The notes under the pieces: generated by a model
The model's input: the letters and a program-made list of their open reading frames with translations, nothing else
Told to the model about the DNA's origin: nothing
The model's database searches: none
Program-made: the position numbers and the translations under genes
In this document: positions 34,047 through 46,179 of the stretch, in pieces
Position numbering within the stretch: position 1 is the first letter of the stretch
How the letters are laid out: each line of letters starts with the position of its first letter
Assembly: GCA_023055425.1 (NCBI GenBank)
Contig: JALGPY010000010.1
Coordinates: 14,605,363 to 14,669,362 of the forward strand
From: Linanthus parryae
Lineage: Eukaryota > Streptophyta > Magnoliopsida > Ericales > Polemoniaceae
DNA length: 64,000 bases
Reading direction: 5' to 3'

Positions 34047-35452
34047 CGTTGGAATAGATTCCCTAGAGGAAATCTAATATTAGTATGAATTGGCTAGAAT
34101 AAACATTGTATTATTTATGGAGATATTTAATATAATGAAGTCCTTATATTTACAATTGGTGTTGTTTATCTTAAATATCCCTAGTCAAATATAATGATTA
34201 ACAGGACGATCATCTATAGACTAGTATGGGGTTGGATTGATATGGAGATATCACGATCCAACACATGGATATGTATTAGGAGTAACGACATACCGGATTG
34301 ACCCAAATCCGAGAAGGCTACATACAAGTTATGTAAAGTCACAAGCGCTTCTCGCGGTGATAGGATATTATCATCCTTAGACTTGAAGTCACTAGAAACT
34401 CTAGTTGTGGAATGTTGTGCTTTGACAACATCAAACGCTACTCCGTAACTGGGTAGTTATAAAAGCGCATGTTGGGCACAATAGGAAGCAAGCTTAGATA
34501 TGGTGAGTGATATATATAGGATTTGTACCTCCTCAATAACGGGAGCAAATATTCGAGGCCACTCAAGGGATGGCGCCTATGGAATGTCTGGCCAGACTCA
34601 TATGAATCAATATAGAGATATTGATGTCATATGCATGGATAGGGCTATTCCCAGGATCGAGAAACATGGATTGGATATACGAGTGTGACTTGTATGTCTC
34701 GTGTCCAATCCGAATAATGAGACAAAGGGATGCGATAATTAGATCACAAAGGTTTGTCAAGATGACTATTTTTATTAATTGGGTGGCATGGATGTGTTGC
34801 TCGACACCGCTCCATGTTTGTAAATAGTTACTACCAATTAAGTAGAAACCTATGGGGTCACACGCCATATGGATATAATTGGACAAGAGACTTAATTAAT
34901 AGAGATTAAGTAAAAGTATCATGTTGCAACAAGTTGCTAACTTAGTGGGACTAATTAGCAAATAATACTAATCCATATATGGATATGATTAGTATTGGGA
35001 CCTTTATGGAAACAACTAGGAGTAGTTGGACTATATAAAGGGACTCCTTCCTTCTATATAAATAGATGTTATTCATAACACATATTGAGAGGAGAGAAAA
35101 GAGTTGAGAGCAAGCAAGGCAAGAGGCGTCCGCCCCTTACCCACGGCCCCAAACCCGTCGACCACACAAGGAGGCCGAGCCCCTCCTTGTGACTTCGTTG
35201 CGTGATTCTGTTGTCTCCTTCCTCTGTTCTAGCTAGAACAAGAAGGTTGGGAGGTCCAGTTCTCTATCCTAGGCGTGGATCAACCGTAGATAACGTGACA
35301 TTATTCGCGTTTGAAGTCATCACAGGAGAACTCAAAGGTAATCACATATTAATCCTTTACTATCGTTATGTGTTCTTGACTTGTGATCCTTGGAGGAATT
35401 TGAACGGAATAATTATTTTCTTCCGCTGCGATTCCATGTTCAAAAACCTACA
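34047..35452 (+). repeat. 5' LTR of the old Angela-like element
   Basis: 1,406 bp, starting (c)gttggaatag and ending aaaaacctaca, followed by g and the primer-binding site. It retains about 430 bp (34,190-34,617) missing from the 3' LTR. Confidence 0.88.
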
Positions 35453-35453
35453 G

Positions 35454-35465
35454 TGGTATCAGATC
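35454..35465 (+). other. Primer-binding site, old Angela-like element
   Basis: tggtatcagatc matches the initiator tRNA-Met 3' end (TGGTATCAGAGC) with one change, one base after the LTR. Confidence 0.85.
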
Positions 35466-37080
35466 CACAGGTCATAGAGCATAACATAGTTTATGTGTTA
35501 CAATTTTGTTGTTTTAACACTTTAAATTCATGTTTATCGCGTAAAACGACAAATTAAGCATAGTAGATGCAATTGAATGGAGACTCAATCTAACAAGATC
35601 TAATTGAGCATTTGATGCAACAAATTAGTGAGTTTCAAGGTTTGAAGATTAGGGTTTGGGAACATGTTTGGAAAAAGGGTTTTTAAACATGGAAACAACT
35701 TGGATTGGGAAACAAGGAAGGAGTTGTTTTTGGAAACAACTGCTAGAAGGGTTCGGCCCCCATAGGGGACCGTCCCTGTGCCTTGCCGCCCAGGCCACGC
35801 ACGGCCTAAGGGCCGGCCGGGCCTAGGCGCGACCGGGGGACCGGCGGCTTGGGCTAGGTCGGGCCCTAGGGCCGTGTGTGATCAAATGGCGCTTTGGGAA
35901 GTTCTTTTTGGATTGTTTTTGACCCTACTTCTTCCAAAAACAATTAAAAGTGAACATGCGCGTTAAAATTGGTTTTAACTGTTTATGTGCTATTCCCATG
36001 GTGGTTGGATATGGCCCTAGGTTGTGGTTTGTGTGTGAATGTTTATTTTGTGGTTTGTTTTACGGCCTGCGAGCTGATCAATTAATGTAATAGCTAATTA
36101 AGGTTTACGGCTTGCGAGTCGATTATTTCTCAACTTATGAGATTTATTTTATTTAGTATAGGGGTAGCTAGATAAAATAGATTGTTAGCCAAGATTTAAG
36201 AAAATAAGCCCAAAGACATTGGAGCCATGGAGATGGAGCATGAAGCATTCTACAAAACTATGAAGGATTGACCAAAAGATGGAAGCGCATGGTGATGTGA
36301 TCTATTTTAGGGTTCATAGATATTCTCATTGGCTTGGGAATATCTTAGTCTAGAAAGGCCATATCCACATCACGTTTATTTTATTGTATTGTGGTTGTTT
36401 ATTTTATTGTCTTATTATTTGTGATTGCTGTATGGTTGATGCATGCGATTAGGATAATAAGAAAAATTAGACAACCCGGATCTATGATTTGGAGTTTTGC
36501 CCAAAACTCAAACATATAGATCATGTTGATATGGATCAACAATACAAATTAAAATTGAAAGGAAAATCCCTCATTCAAAATATTGTGCTTATGCCTTCTC
36601 GTTATTTAAACACTCATCATGATCACTATATCCCATGATTGTGCGTGACAAAGCATGGAAATATGGTTTATTGTGATTAGGTGCGATGGCACGTAACAAT
36701 GTGCAATTGGTTAAGTAAGAGGTTGGACACAACTAGGTAGATTTAATAAGATTAAAAGAACCTAGAGGCATACAATTGGGATTATCCATGGGGATGGATA
36801 AATAATGGTTATTTGCCCAATTGAACCAAGAGTTATATATGATATAATTGGAACGGTTCCTACCTAAATAACCAATTCCGGGTGACTTGCCTAAGCAAGC
36901 TCAAAAAAGGCAAAATATGGATCTTGGCCCACTAGAAAATATAAGGATGTTTTCCACATTAATATGGAGGGTTGTTAATCCGAGAAAAATAGTGGGAGCT
37001 ATATTTAATAATCTATCCATTATTGAGTATAGTAAAATCATACTAAAATCTTGCTTATTTCTCGTTTTCGTAGAATTCCA
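35466..37080 (+). other. Leader of the old Angela-like element
   Basis: About 1.6 kb untranslated leader. A GC-rich island (35,750-35,880; ggccggccgggcc) corresponds to 55,850-56,050 in the young copy. No gene. Confidence 0.7.
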
Positions 37081-40000
37081 ATGGCAAACAATTCATCGAA
37101 TTCATCACACTCCCTACGGGCTGTTCTTGATAATGACAAGCTTTCTGGAACCAACTTTCAGGACTGGTACAGAAAATTAAGAATTGTTCTTAAACAAGAA
37201 AAGAAACTGTACACACTAGAAGAAGCCGTTCCAGAGGGTCCAGAGAACAATACCCCTGCAGCCCTAAAGGCGTATCAGAAACGTGTTGACGATGCTAATG
37301 ATGCGGCCTGCCTTATGCTTTGCACCATGTCTGCTGAGCTTCAGAAGCAACATGAGAACATGAATGCAGTCGATATGATCAAACACTTGAAGCAGCTCTT
37401 TCAAGAGCAGGAAAGGGTTGAACGGTATGAAGTTTCTCGGGAATTGTTCAAGAGTCACTTGGCGGAAGGGAATCCAGTTGGACCGCATGTGTTGCGGATG
37501 ATCGGGTATCTTGAGAATATCGATCGCCTAGGGTCCTCGATTGGTCAAGAGTTGGCCACAGATCTCATTCTGCAATCGTAGCTGGATAGTTATGGACAGT
37601 TCATCATGAACTATAACATGAATGAGATCGCCAAGCCTCTGCCAGAGCTACTTAATATGTTCAGCTGAACAATCCATCAACTAGGGAAAGGGCAAGGCCA
37701 TAATGATGGTGCAGAAAGGAAAGGGTAAAAGGTTTGCCTCTATTTCCAAGGGTAAAGGCAAGGCAGTTGCTAAATCTAAGGACGCTGCTCTTAAACCTGC
37801 TGGTGGCGTGGCCAAAGGCGTGATCAAGGGTGATTGTCACTACTGCAGTCATCCTGGACACTGGAAAAGGAATTGCCCAAAGTATCTGGAGGATAAAAGG
37901 CTTGGGATAGTGATCCCACAACCACCAGGTATTTTTTTTATAGATGTTAATTTAACTACTTCTTCATCATGGGTATTGGATACCGTATGTGGATCTCATA
38001 TTTGTCGAAATATGCAGGATCTAAGTAAAAGTAGAAGATTAGCAAAAGGAGAGGTGGACTTGCGCGTTGGGAATGGAGCAAGAGTTGCTGCATTAGCTAT
38101 AGGCGTGTATAGGCTGTCTCTGCCTTCTGGATTAGTATTAGAATTAGATAATTACTTTTATGTTCCTGCTATGAGTAAGAACCTTATTTCCGTATCTTTT
38201 TTGGACAAGAAAAGTTTTACTATTTCAATAAAGAACAATTGTTGTTCCATTTATTTTGATAGTATTCACTATAGTGCGCAATTATTTAATGGATTATATA
38301 TCCTTGATCTAAGCTATCTAATCTATAACATAAATACTAAGAGGATTAAAATGAATGATTTAATTCCTGCTTACCTATTGCATTGTCGTCTAGGCCATAT
38401 AAATGAGAAACGTGTATCTATACTCCATAAGGATGGATTTCTAGACTCATTTTATTTTGAATCATATGAAACATGTGAGGCTTGTTTGTTAGGAAAGATG
38501 ACAAAGTCCCCTTTCAACAAGAAAAGGTAAAAGGACTAATGAGCTTATGTCTACTTCATTACATTCACTGATGAATTCGGTAGATATGTATTTGTATACC
38601 TTATGAAGGCTAAATCCGAATCTTTTGAGAATTTCAAGGAATATAAGAATGAAGTAGAGAAGCAACTTGGCAAAAGTATCAAAACTCTACGATCAGATTG
38701 AGGAGGTGAGTACTTGAGCCAGAGTTTGATGATTATCTTAGAGAGTGTGGGATATTATCCCAACTCACTCCACCGGGAACACCACAATGGAATGGTGTAT
38801 CCGAGAGGAGGAATCGAACCTTGTTGGATATGGTGAGATCTATGATGTGTCAAACAGATCTTCTTTTATATTTTTGGGGCTATGTTTTAATGTGTGCAGC
38901 TTTCACCATTAACCGTGTTCCATCCAAATTAGCCATGAAGACACCACATGAGATTTGGAGTGGGAGCCGTCCCACAGTGTCGTTTATGAGGATATGGGGC
39001 TGCGATGTTTATGTAAAATGTTTACAGCCAGACAAACTCGGGCCAAAATCGGATAAATGTAAATTTGTGGGATACCCTAAGGGAACTAAGGGCTATTACT
39101 TTTACAATCCAACCGATAACAAAGTGTTTGTTGCTCGGACGGCGTGTTTCTAGAAAGAGAATTTGTCTCTAAGGAAGCAAGTGGGAGGACTGTAGAACTT
39201 GAAGAAGTTCAAGAACCACAAATTACTGATTCGGTTATGGAACATGAACAGGAACCACAACAGGTTGTGGAGCAACTTGTTCAAGTAACACAAGAGCTTC
39301 GTAGGTTGAGTAGAGTGCGCCAGGACCCAGCGAGGTATGGACTTCTCGTGACGGAAACTGGTGACACTATGCTCATAGGAGATGAGCCTACTACCTATGG
39401 AGAGGCCATGCGAGGGCCGGACTCTCAGAAGTGGCTAAAAGCCATGAGATCCGAGATGGAATCCATGTACACAAACCAAGTATGGACTTTGGTGGAACCA
39501 CCCCAAGGGGCACGCCCCATAGGGTGCAAATTGGTTTTCAAGAAGAAGACCGACATGGATGGTAATGTAGTTATCTATAAGGGCCGATTGGTGGCTAAAG
39601 GATTCAGACATATTCATGATATAGACTATGATGAAACTTTTTCCCCAGTCGCTATGACCAAATCCATCCGAATCCTACTTGCAATTGCGGCTTACTATGA
39701 CTATGAGATATGGCAAAACAGCATTCCTTTATGGGAATCTTCTCGAGGATGTGTACATGACACAACCAGAAGGTTTTGTAGATCAAAAGCATGCAAATAA
39801 AGTCTGTAAGCTTCAAACGATCCATTTATGGATTGAAGCAAGCTTCTAGGAGTTGGAATCGACGTTTTGATGAAGCCGTCAAAGAGTTTGAAATCTTCAA
39901 GAACGAAGATGAGTCTTGTCTCTACAAGAAGGTTAGTGGGAGCTCCGTAGCGTTCTCGGTCTTGTATGTGGATGACATACTACTCATTGGAAACAATATT

Positions 40001-40954
40001 CCTATGCTGAAATCAGTCAAGGATTGGCTAGGAAAGTGTTTCTCAATGAAAGACTTAGGGGAAGCAGCCTATATACTCGGTATAAAGATCTATAGTTATA
40101 GATCTAATAGGTTGCTAGGCCTAAGTCAAAGTACATATATAGACAATGTGCTGAAACGGTTCAACATGCAAGATTCCAATAAGGGATTATTGCCCATGTC
40201 CCATGGAATTACTCTTTCGAAAAGTGAGTGTCCATCCAATAAGATTGAGATGGACCGCATGAGTAAGATCCCATATGCCTCGTCCATAGGATCTATCATG
40301 TACGCCATGTTATGTACTAGACCGGACGTATCATACACGTTGAGTATGGAGAGCAGATATCAGTCTAATCCAGGTGAGAGTCACCGGATAGTAGTCAAGA
40401 ACATCCTCAAGTACTTAAGAAGAACTAAGGATGCGTTCTTGATATTTGGAGGTGAGGAAGAGTTGCGTGTAACTGGTTACACGGATGCAAGCTTCCAAAC
40501 TGACAGAGATGATTTCAGATCGCAGTCGCGATTTGTGTGTTGCCTAAATGGAGGAGCTGTGAGCTGGAAGAGTTCCAAGCAAGAGACGGTTGCTGATTCT
40601 ACAATAGAGGCTGAGTATATTGCTTCAAGTGGTGCACCAAAGGAAGATGTTTGGATTAGAAAGTTTGTTTCTAAACTTGGTGTAGTTCCTAGCATTGAGG
40701 ATGCCACAGTGTTGTATTGTGACAACACAGGCGCGATCGCTCAATCTAAGGAACCTAGATCACACCAAAAATCCAAACACGTACTCCGGAAGTTCCATCT
40801 TATTCGAGAGATTATCGATAGAGGAGATGTGAAGATATGCGAGATTCCTACATATGATAATCTGGAAGATCCATTTACAAAACTGCTTGTTCAGCGCAAG
40901 CATGAAGAGCACACTAGAGCGATTGGCATACGCGATGCACCAAATTGGCTCTAG
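37081..40954 (+). pseudogene. Decayed gag-pol of the old Angela-like element
   Basis: Begins MANNSSNSSHSLRAV (gag; FQDWYRKLRIVLKQEKK). A TAG at 37,579 ends the first frame and a small deletion near 37,665 shifts the next. The CCHC finger CHYCSHPGHWKRNC is kept. The protease box reads LDTVCGSHI, with Val for the essential Gly of DTG. The integrase finger is present, but about 60 bp with the first catalytic Asp is missing near 38,530, and a TGA replaces Arg after RSD (38,698-38,700). RT is interrupted near 39,715, yet LYVDDILLIG is intact. RNase H (TDASFQTDRDD, EAEYIA) extends to PNWL. The state is one of long inactivity. Confidence 0.9.
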
Positions 40955-40968
40955 TGGAAGTGGGAGAC
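40955..40968 (+). other. Polypurine tract, old Angela-like element
   Basis: tggaagtgggagac directly precedes TG of the 3' LTR, the usual plus-strand primer site. Confidence 0.8.
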
Positions 40969-41940
40969 TGTTGGAATAGATGCCCTAGAGGCAATCTAAT
41001 TTTAGTATGAATTGGCTAGAATAAACATTGTATTATTTATGGAGATATTTAATATAATGAAGTCCTTAGATTTACAAATCGTGTTGTTTATCTTAAATAT
41101 CCCTAGTATATTGATGTCATATGCATGGATAGGGCTATTCCCAGGATCGAGAAACATAGATTGGATATACGAGTGTGACTTGTATGTCTCGTGTCCAATC
41201 CGGATAATGAGACAAAGGGATGCGATAATAATATCACAAAGGTTTATCAAGATGACTATTTCTATTAATTGGGTGGCATGGATGTGTTGCTAGACACCGC
41301 TCCATGTTTGTAAAGTTACTACCAATTAAGTAGAAACCTTTGGGGTCACACGCCATATGGATATAATTGGACAAGAGACTTAATTAATAGAGATTAATTA
41401 AAAGGATCATGTTGCAACAAGTTGCTAACTTAGTGGGACTACTTAGCAAATAATACTAATCCATATATGGATATGATTAGTATTGGGGCCTTTATGGAAA
41501 CAACTAGGAATAGTTGGACTATATAAAGGAACTCCTTCCTTCCCTCTCAATAGATGTTATTCATAACACATATTGATAGGAGAGAAAAGAGTTGAGAGCA
41601 AGCAAGACAAGAGGTTTCTGCCCCTTACCCACCGCCCCAAACCCGTCGGCCACACAAGGAGGACGAGCCCCTCCTTGTGACTTCGTTGCGTTATTCTGTT
41701 GTCTCCTTCCTCCGTTCTAGATAGCAAAATAAGGTTGGGAGGTCCAACTCTCTATCCTATGCGTGGATCAACTGTAGAGAACGTGACATTATTCGCGCTT
41801 GAAGTCATCACAGGAGAACTCAAAGGTAAACACATATTAATCCTTTACTATCGTTATGTGTTTTTGACTTGTGATCCTTGGAGGGATTTGAACGGAATAA
41901 TTATTTTCTTCTGCTGCGATTCCATGTTCAAAACCCTACA
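40969..41940 (+). repeat. 3' LTR of the old Angela-like element (deleted)
   Basis: 972 bp from tgttggaatag to aaaccctaca. Aligned to the 5' LTR it lacks about 430 bp between ccctagta and tattgatgtc; the join has a short 'ta' microhomology. Substitutions relative to the 5' LTR are frequent. Confidence 0.88.
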
Positions 41941-42630
41941 GGACCCCACCGAGGGCGCTGCCCCTGAAACCCCACAGAGATTTTCAAATGAAGTTGTTTG
42001 ATGACAGCAAAGAACGAAAGATTTGCAAATTCGCAACAGTCTTCTTTGTTTTTCGTTTTGAGGTTAAGATAAGTACTAGTACTAAATTCAATAAAGAAGA
42101 ACTGACAAGGAAGGCAAAAAAGTTGCCAGAACTAAAACTGAAATGAAGCCTTCCAATATAGTATAAAAAAGTATGGGCTGAAGCCTGATAGACGCGCAAA
42201 TGGAATGCTACTCCTCCAACAAAACGAATGCTGGTGCTGGAATGCTAGTAATTACTGGCATGGTGCTGCGCACATACTGATAACGTAAAATTAAAGCATA
42301 AGGGAGAAGAACGGGACGAAGTTTTTGCCCTGATCGGCATCTTCAATGGTCGACGGGCATCTTCGTCTTCCATCGTAAATCACCAATAGCTCAACGTAAG
42401 GAGCGTCATGAGTACGGTGAAACAGGCAAGCGTAACTTGACGCCACCTGCAGAAGCCCGTATACAACTTTCCTCAACCCAATACTGGCTCAGTGGATCGG
42501 ATGAGGCGGTAAACCAAAAGCACCAAAATACCAAATACTGGAAAACTTGAACCCCATGAGCTGGGGCTCAAGGGTGACGTAGGCAGGGAAAAGATTTCCA
42601 CTTACCAACTCGTCACCAAGTGATAGAGCG
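41941..42630. other. Spacer right of the old Angela-like element
   Basis: The first about 60 bp (ccccaccgagggcgctgcc...) looks like the continuation of the older LTR at 33,470. From about 42,290 minus-strand open frames of 60-65 codons (42,291-42,476; 42,489-42,686, the second with FTTHLFDLLNPPNTD) have no recognised domain but lie downstream of the TATA-containing module described next. Confidence 0.4.
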
Positions 42631-43056
42631 TCTGTATTTGGTGGATTCAAGAGGTCAAACAGATGAGTTGTGAACGAAAACGACATATTCCATCACCATC
42701 CTGACCGGAGAAGGCACCGGAGGCCTTGAATAACCCGACGCCGACTAGGTGGTTAGAAGGAAAAAAAGGCAAAACTACTGAGATTTTACTTCATGAACCC
42801 ACCACGGAGCTAAGCAGCTTAGCTACATCTCCCTTACGCCGGCACATCGTCTATGCCAGAAGAAAGGAAGAAGAGAAGAGAAGAGAAGAGAAGAGAAGAG
42901 AAGAGAAGAGAAGAGAAGAGAAGAGAAGAGAAGAGAAGAGAAGAGAAGAGAAGAACATTGTAGGAATGAATAACTTGAAGCACTGGCATCTGTTTTATAG
43001 CCAGGGAGGCGTGAGTATGGAGATCCTAACCGACCGTAACGGACAATCACGATAAT
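42631..43056 (-). repeat. Duplicated TATA-containing module, copy A
   Basis: Similar to 59,779-60,148 along most of its length (shared gtatggagatcct, agccagggagg, agcactggcatc, aggccttgaat, tacatctcccttac, ggtggat-caag). Read on the minus strand it begins with promoter-like sequence and TATAAAA (42,993-42,999), then a leader with an AAGAG microsatellite, then a possible coding start. It may be the 5' end of a duplicated gene or a non-coding element. Confidence 0.55.
42871..42952. repeat. (AAGAG)n microsatellite
   Basis: About 16 perfect copies of a 5-base unit. Absent from the related module at 59.8-60.1 kb, so it expanded after duplication. Open frames over it are artefacts of the repeat. 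Confidence 0.92.
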
Positions 43057-43939
43057 TAATATTTTGACATATACTTGTAACATGAAATTGGGATGAGGAG
43101 GATAGAGAAAATAGCCAAATATATGATTCTGAGTTTTTTACTATAACCTATAGGGATAGTGGTAAACCCTACTGGGCTTAGGTGTAATGGTCTTGGCTCT
43201 AGAGCACCACGTGCCACGCAGACGTGGTTCTCTTGGAGCAAATAAAAATTTCTCAGAGTCTACAGAAGTGTGTTGCATTGGGGGTTGACTCTAGTTCGAT
43301 TCTCACGTGGGACACTAACTTTTCAGAGTTAATGAGAATCGGCTAGTTTTCCCCCACACGGTTCAACGGTTAGGCCGTAAACCAGCAGGTTCTTAACCGG
43401 TATTGACCAGTTCTTTTTATGGCCAGTCGAACAACCGAACCGAACCAGACTGAGTTTGTTTCCCCGGTCCAACCGTTCAAACCGGCAGATCTAGTCCGCT
43501 TTTTAAAACTATGTAATATCGATTAGTAATCCAAAAAATACTCGTACACAGTGCTTAGGTGGATTTCTTGACTACACTGACTTATAAATGATCCGTGATC
43601 ATGCCACTATCCAAACAATATTAACAATATTTTCCTTGAGATTTTCAGCCGCATACCCCTAATTTTGGAGATTCTACAATTGCATTGAGATTCTTTTAAT
43701 TTGAAAATTATAAGATTAAATTTAAAATTTTCGTCTTAACAAACAGAATTCAGAAAATAGACAAAAGAAGTATTTTAGAAATTGCATAATTTGATGTGTT
43801 GAGAGTCATCACAACACGTGTTGTCGAAAAGTTATTTAAGGATGTTATTTCGTTGTGTGCAACAAGCAAGACCATGTATCTGCGATTGCTTGGAGAGGAC
43901 CAATTCCTCTACCTTAAGTCTGCTAACATTTACCCTCTA
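43057..43939. other. Nuclear spacer, F-box-like fragment near 43.8 kb
   Basis: Around 43,796-43,940 (plus) the translation VVEKLFKDVISLCATSKTMYLRLLGED resembles an F-box helix region followed by a short tail, but it has no upstream start context and runs into a SINE. The 43,380-43,480 segment is rich in ccgaac/ggttc words. tagttcgattctc at 43,291 fits a tRNA B-box and could be a relic of another SINE. Confidence 0.35.
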
Positions 43940-44103
43940 ACCCACTTGCCTATTGTCCTTATCAATTGCGAGCCTCTCAGCCAGGGTGTACTCATGCTAG
44001 TTTTGCTATATATAGTGTGGTTTGCAGGCTATTTCACTAGAGTTAGGGGTTTACCAGTGCGCACCCTAAGGGTAGTGGTTGTGGGTTCCCGTGTCATCAA
44101 TGT
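43940..44103 (+). mobile_element. SINE 3' part, copy 1
   Basis: Matches 58,030-58,182 over agtgtggtttgcaggctatt, cactagag, cagtgcgcac, gggtagtgg and gggttccc-gtcatca. The tRNA-like head is missing. It is followed by (gt)n. Confidence 0.7.
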
Positions 44104-46100
44104 GTGTGTGTGTGTATGATAATGGAACATTTTTTATTTTAGATATCAAAATTTTTAGTGAGCGCTCCACTAGTATTAGTTAAATGATTAGATAAATAAC
44201 ACGTGGCATATTCTCAATATTTCTTGTAAGAGAATTTTAAGGAATTCAGGGCATAATCGCTAAGAACATGGTTGGAGAAGATATAAAGTTATTGATCCGG
44301 CTCGTTATATGTAGAGAGCGGTTAAAGGTAACCGCTACATAAATAAGCAATTGGAGAAAATATTTTCTGCATGTTCTTTATATTTTAAAGGTAATCGCTA
44401 CATAAATGACCTAATAGAGATGCTCTAATAATTGCGATAATTGCCACATAGTAGTATTCATCAATGAAAATCATGCATAACGTGATTATTTGATAAATGA
44501 AATGGGAGACGTTTGAGATGAAGGTTAGTGCTTAAGCTAGACAATGCCTGAGAAGACGGGGTACAGGGAGAAGGTGGGGTTTAATTTCTTTCTTTCAAAA
44601 TTCATTTCCTAAAGTATGTGAGATCTAAGAGTTATGGTTAATTTAATCTAAAAGCTGAAAAAATGTCAACCGTGCTGTTTTATACCAGACTGGGGTATTG
44701 CCCGTGCCCTCAAAGCACAAGAAAACTTGACACCAAAGAATTCAGAAGGTATCCGTTTAAAAACAAGAATAACGTAGGAAAAAAACGTGCTGAAAAAACA
44801 CGTTTAAAAACATAATCATAAAACTGTTTAATAGTGTTTAAAATCAAAAACACATTTAGAAACATTACTAAATTTCAATGTTAATTTGTTTGAAAATCAT
44901 TTTTACGTACAATACCGACATATATTTGAAGGGCCAAAGATGAAAAAAAAAAAAAAAAGTGGCAAGGAGAAGAGGAAAGTGGCAGAATAGAAAGTGGTGA
45001 TGGTGTAGGACAGAGATGTGAATGAAAAAAAGGGCTCAAAACAAAAAGCCAAATAAAAATAAACAGAAAAACACCTCTTTGCTTAATGGGACTTCTAGTG
45101 GTACCACTACTGGAGTACTGGTACCAATATATTCTATATATCAGTAATAATTCTCCACTTTTCAATAAAATATTTCCTTTAAAGGATCGATCAAAGGATT
45201 GAGATCAGTTCGATCTAATGGACAAAAAGCTATTTGAAAGTCAACCGTCGTGTCTTATTAACTTGTAATAAAGGACATGGTGTTGAGGGCCCACGACAGA
45301 AGCCAAGGGGCGATGTAGTGTGCGGGCACTGTTCACTACTGGGTGTGTTTGGTATGATTTTTGGATTTTTAAGTCGACTTTTTAGTTGTTGTGAAAAAAA
45401 TTCGTGACAAATAAGTTGATGAAAAAAGATGCATGTGTTTGGTGAAAAAAGTTATGTTGCCCAAAAATTAGTGACGCAACACTTTTGTTTTTTAGTGAAA
45501 ATCACCATTTTATAATTTTATATTTACTAATAAAAGTATAATATGTCTAATAGTTGTCGTAGTATGTAATTCAAAAAAAGTATAGGTGAATCGGTCATTT
45601 TTATTATTTAAGAAGAAAAAAGTGCAAAAAAATTTCATGAAACCCAACTTTTTTCAGAACTCAGATTTACACTTCAAAGTCAAATGCCAAAATCCAAAAA
45701 CTGTTCTAAACTACACATCCCTACATACATGCATCTTTTTGACATCTGTTTCCAGCGGCCCAAACTGTTCACTGTTCTAAACTACACATCCCTACATACA
45801 TCCCCACCATGTCCCAACTTGAAAACCATGTCCCAACTTGACCGCCTTAACAGCAGGACCCGCCACTATACTAGTATTGTATTTAACATGGTATCCAGAG
45901 CGTGGTAGAAATTTATCTACTCAATCCACCTACGCGTCGCAACTTAAGCATTAACGGATACTTAACACGTAGTACTACTATTTTCAAAGGAATTGGTAGG
46001 TGTAGATGATATGGCAAGTTGGCTCCAAGCCTCCAAGTTGGGACATGCTAGGGATGTCTATGTTGGGACATAGCATTGTTTATTCTAAAAATGTTATAAA
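44104..46100. other. Nuclear spacer
   Basis: No gene recognised. 44,620-44,690 resembles 30,420-30,510. A 31-bp direct repeat (actgttctaaactacacatc...) occurs at 45,700-45,730 and 45,771-45,801. Confidence 0.5.
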
Positions 46101-46179
46101 AGCTAAAAAGGGAGCATTCTTCGGAAGAGATATGTGCGATGGAGCATTCTAAAAAAAACACCGTTTAGAGATAGGCTTG

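Larger units (their letters stand above)
34047..41940 (+). mobile_element. Old, defective Angela-like copia element
   Basis: The order is LTR (34,047-35,452), primer-binding site, GC-rich leader, decayed gag-pol (37,081-40,954), polypurine tract, LTR (40,969-41,940). It is the same family as 49,297-57,774, in the opposite orientation. The flanks ggagc (34,042-34,046) and ggacc (41,941-41,945) look like a target duplication with one later change. The first LTR base is C instead of T. Frames are broken many times, so it can no longer encode its proteins. Confidence 0.9.

Noticed and set aside
42823..43083. Minus-strand frame of repeated LLFSS
   Set aside because: It is the translation of the (AAGAG)n microsatellite.
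43057..43330. Second full SINE suggested by the B-box at 43,291
   Set aside because: No convincing A-box at the right spacing and no shared body sequence; mentioned only as a relic.
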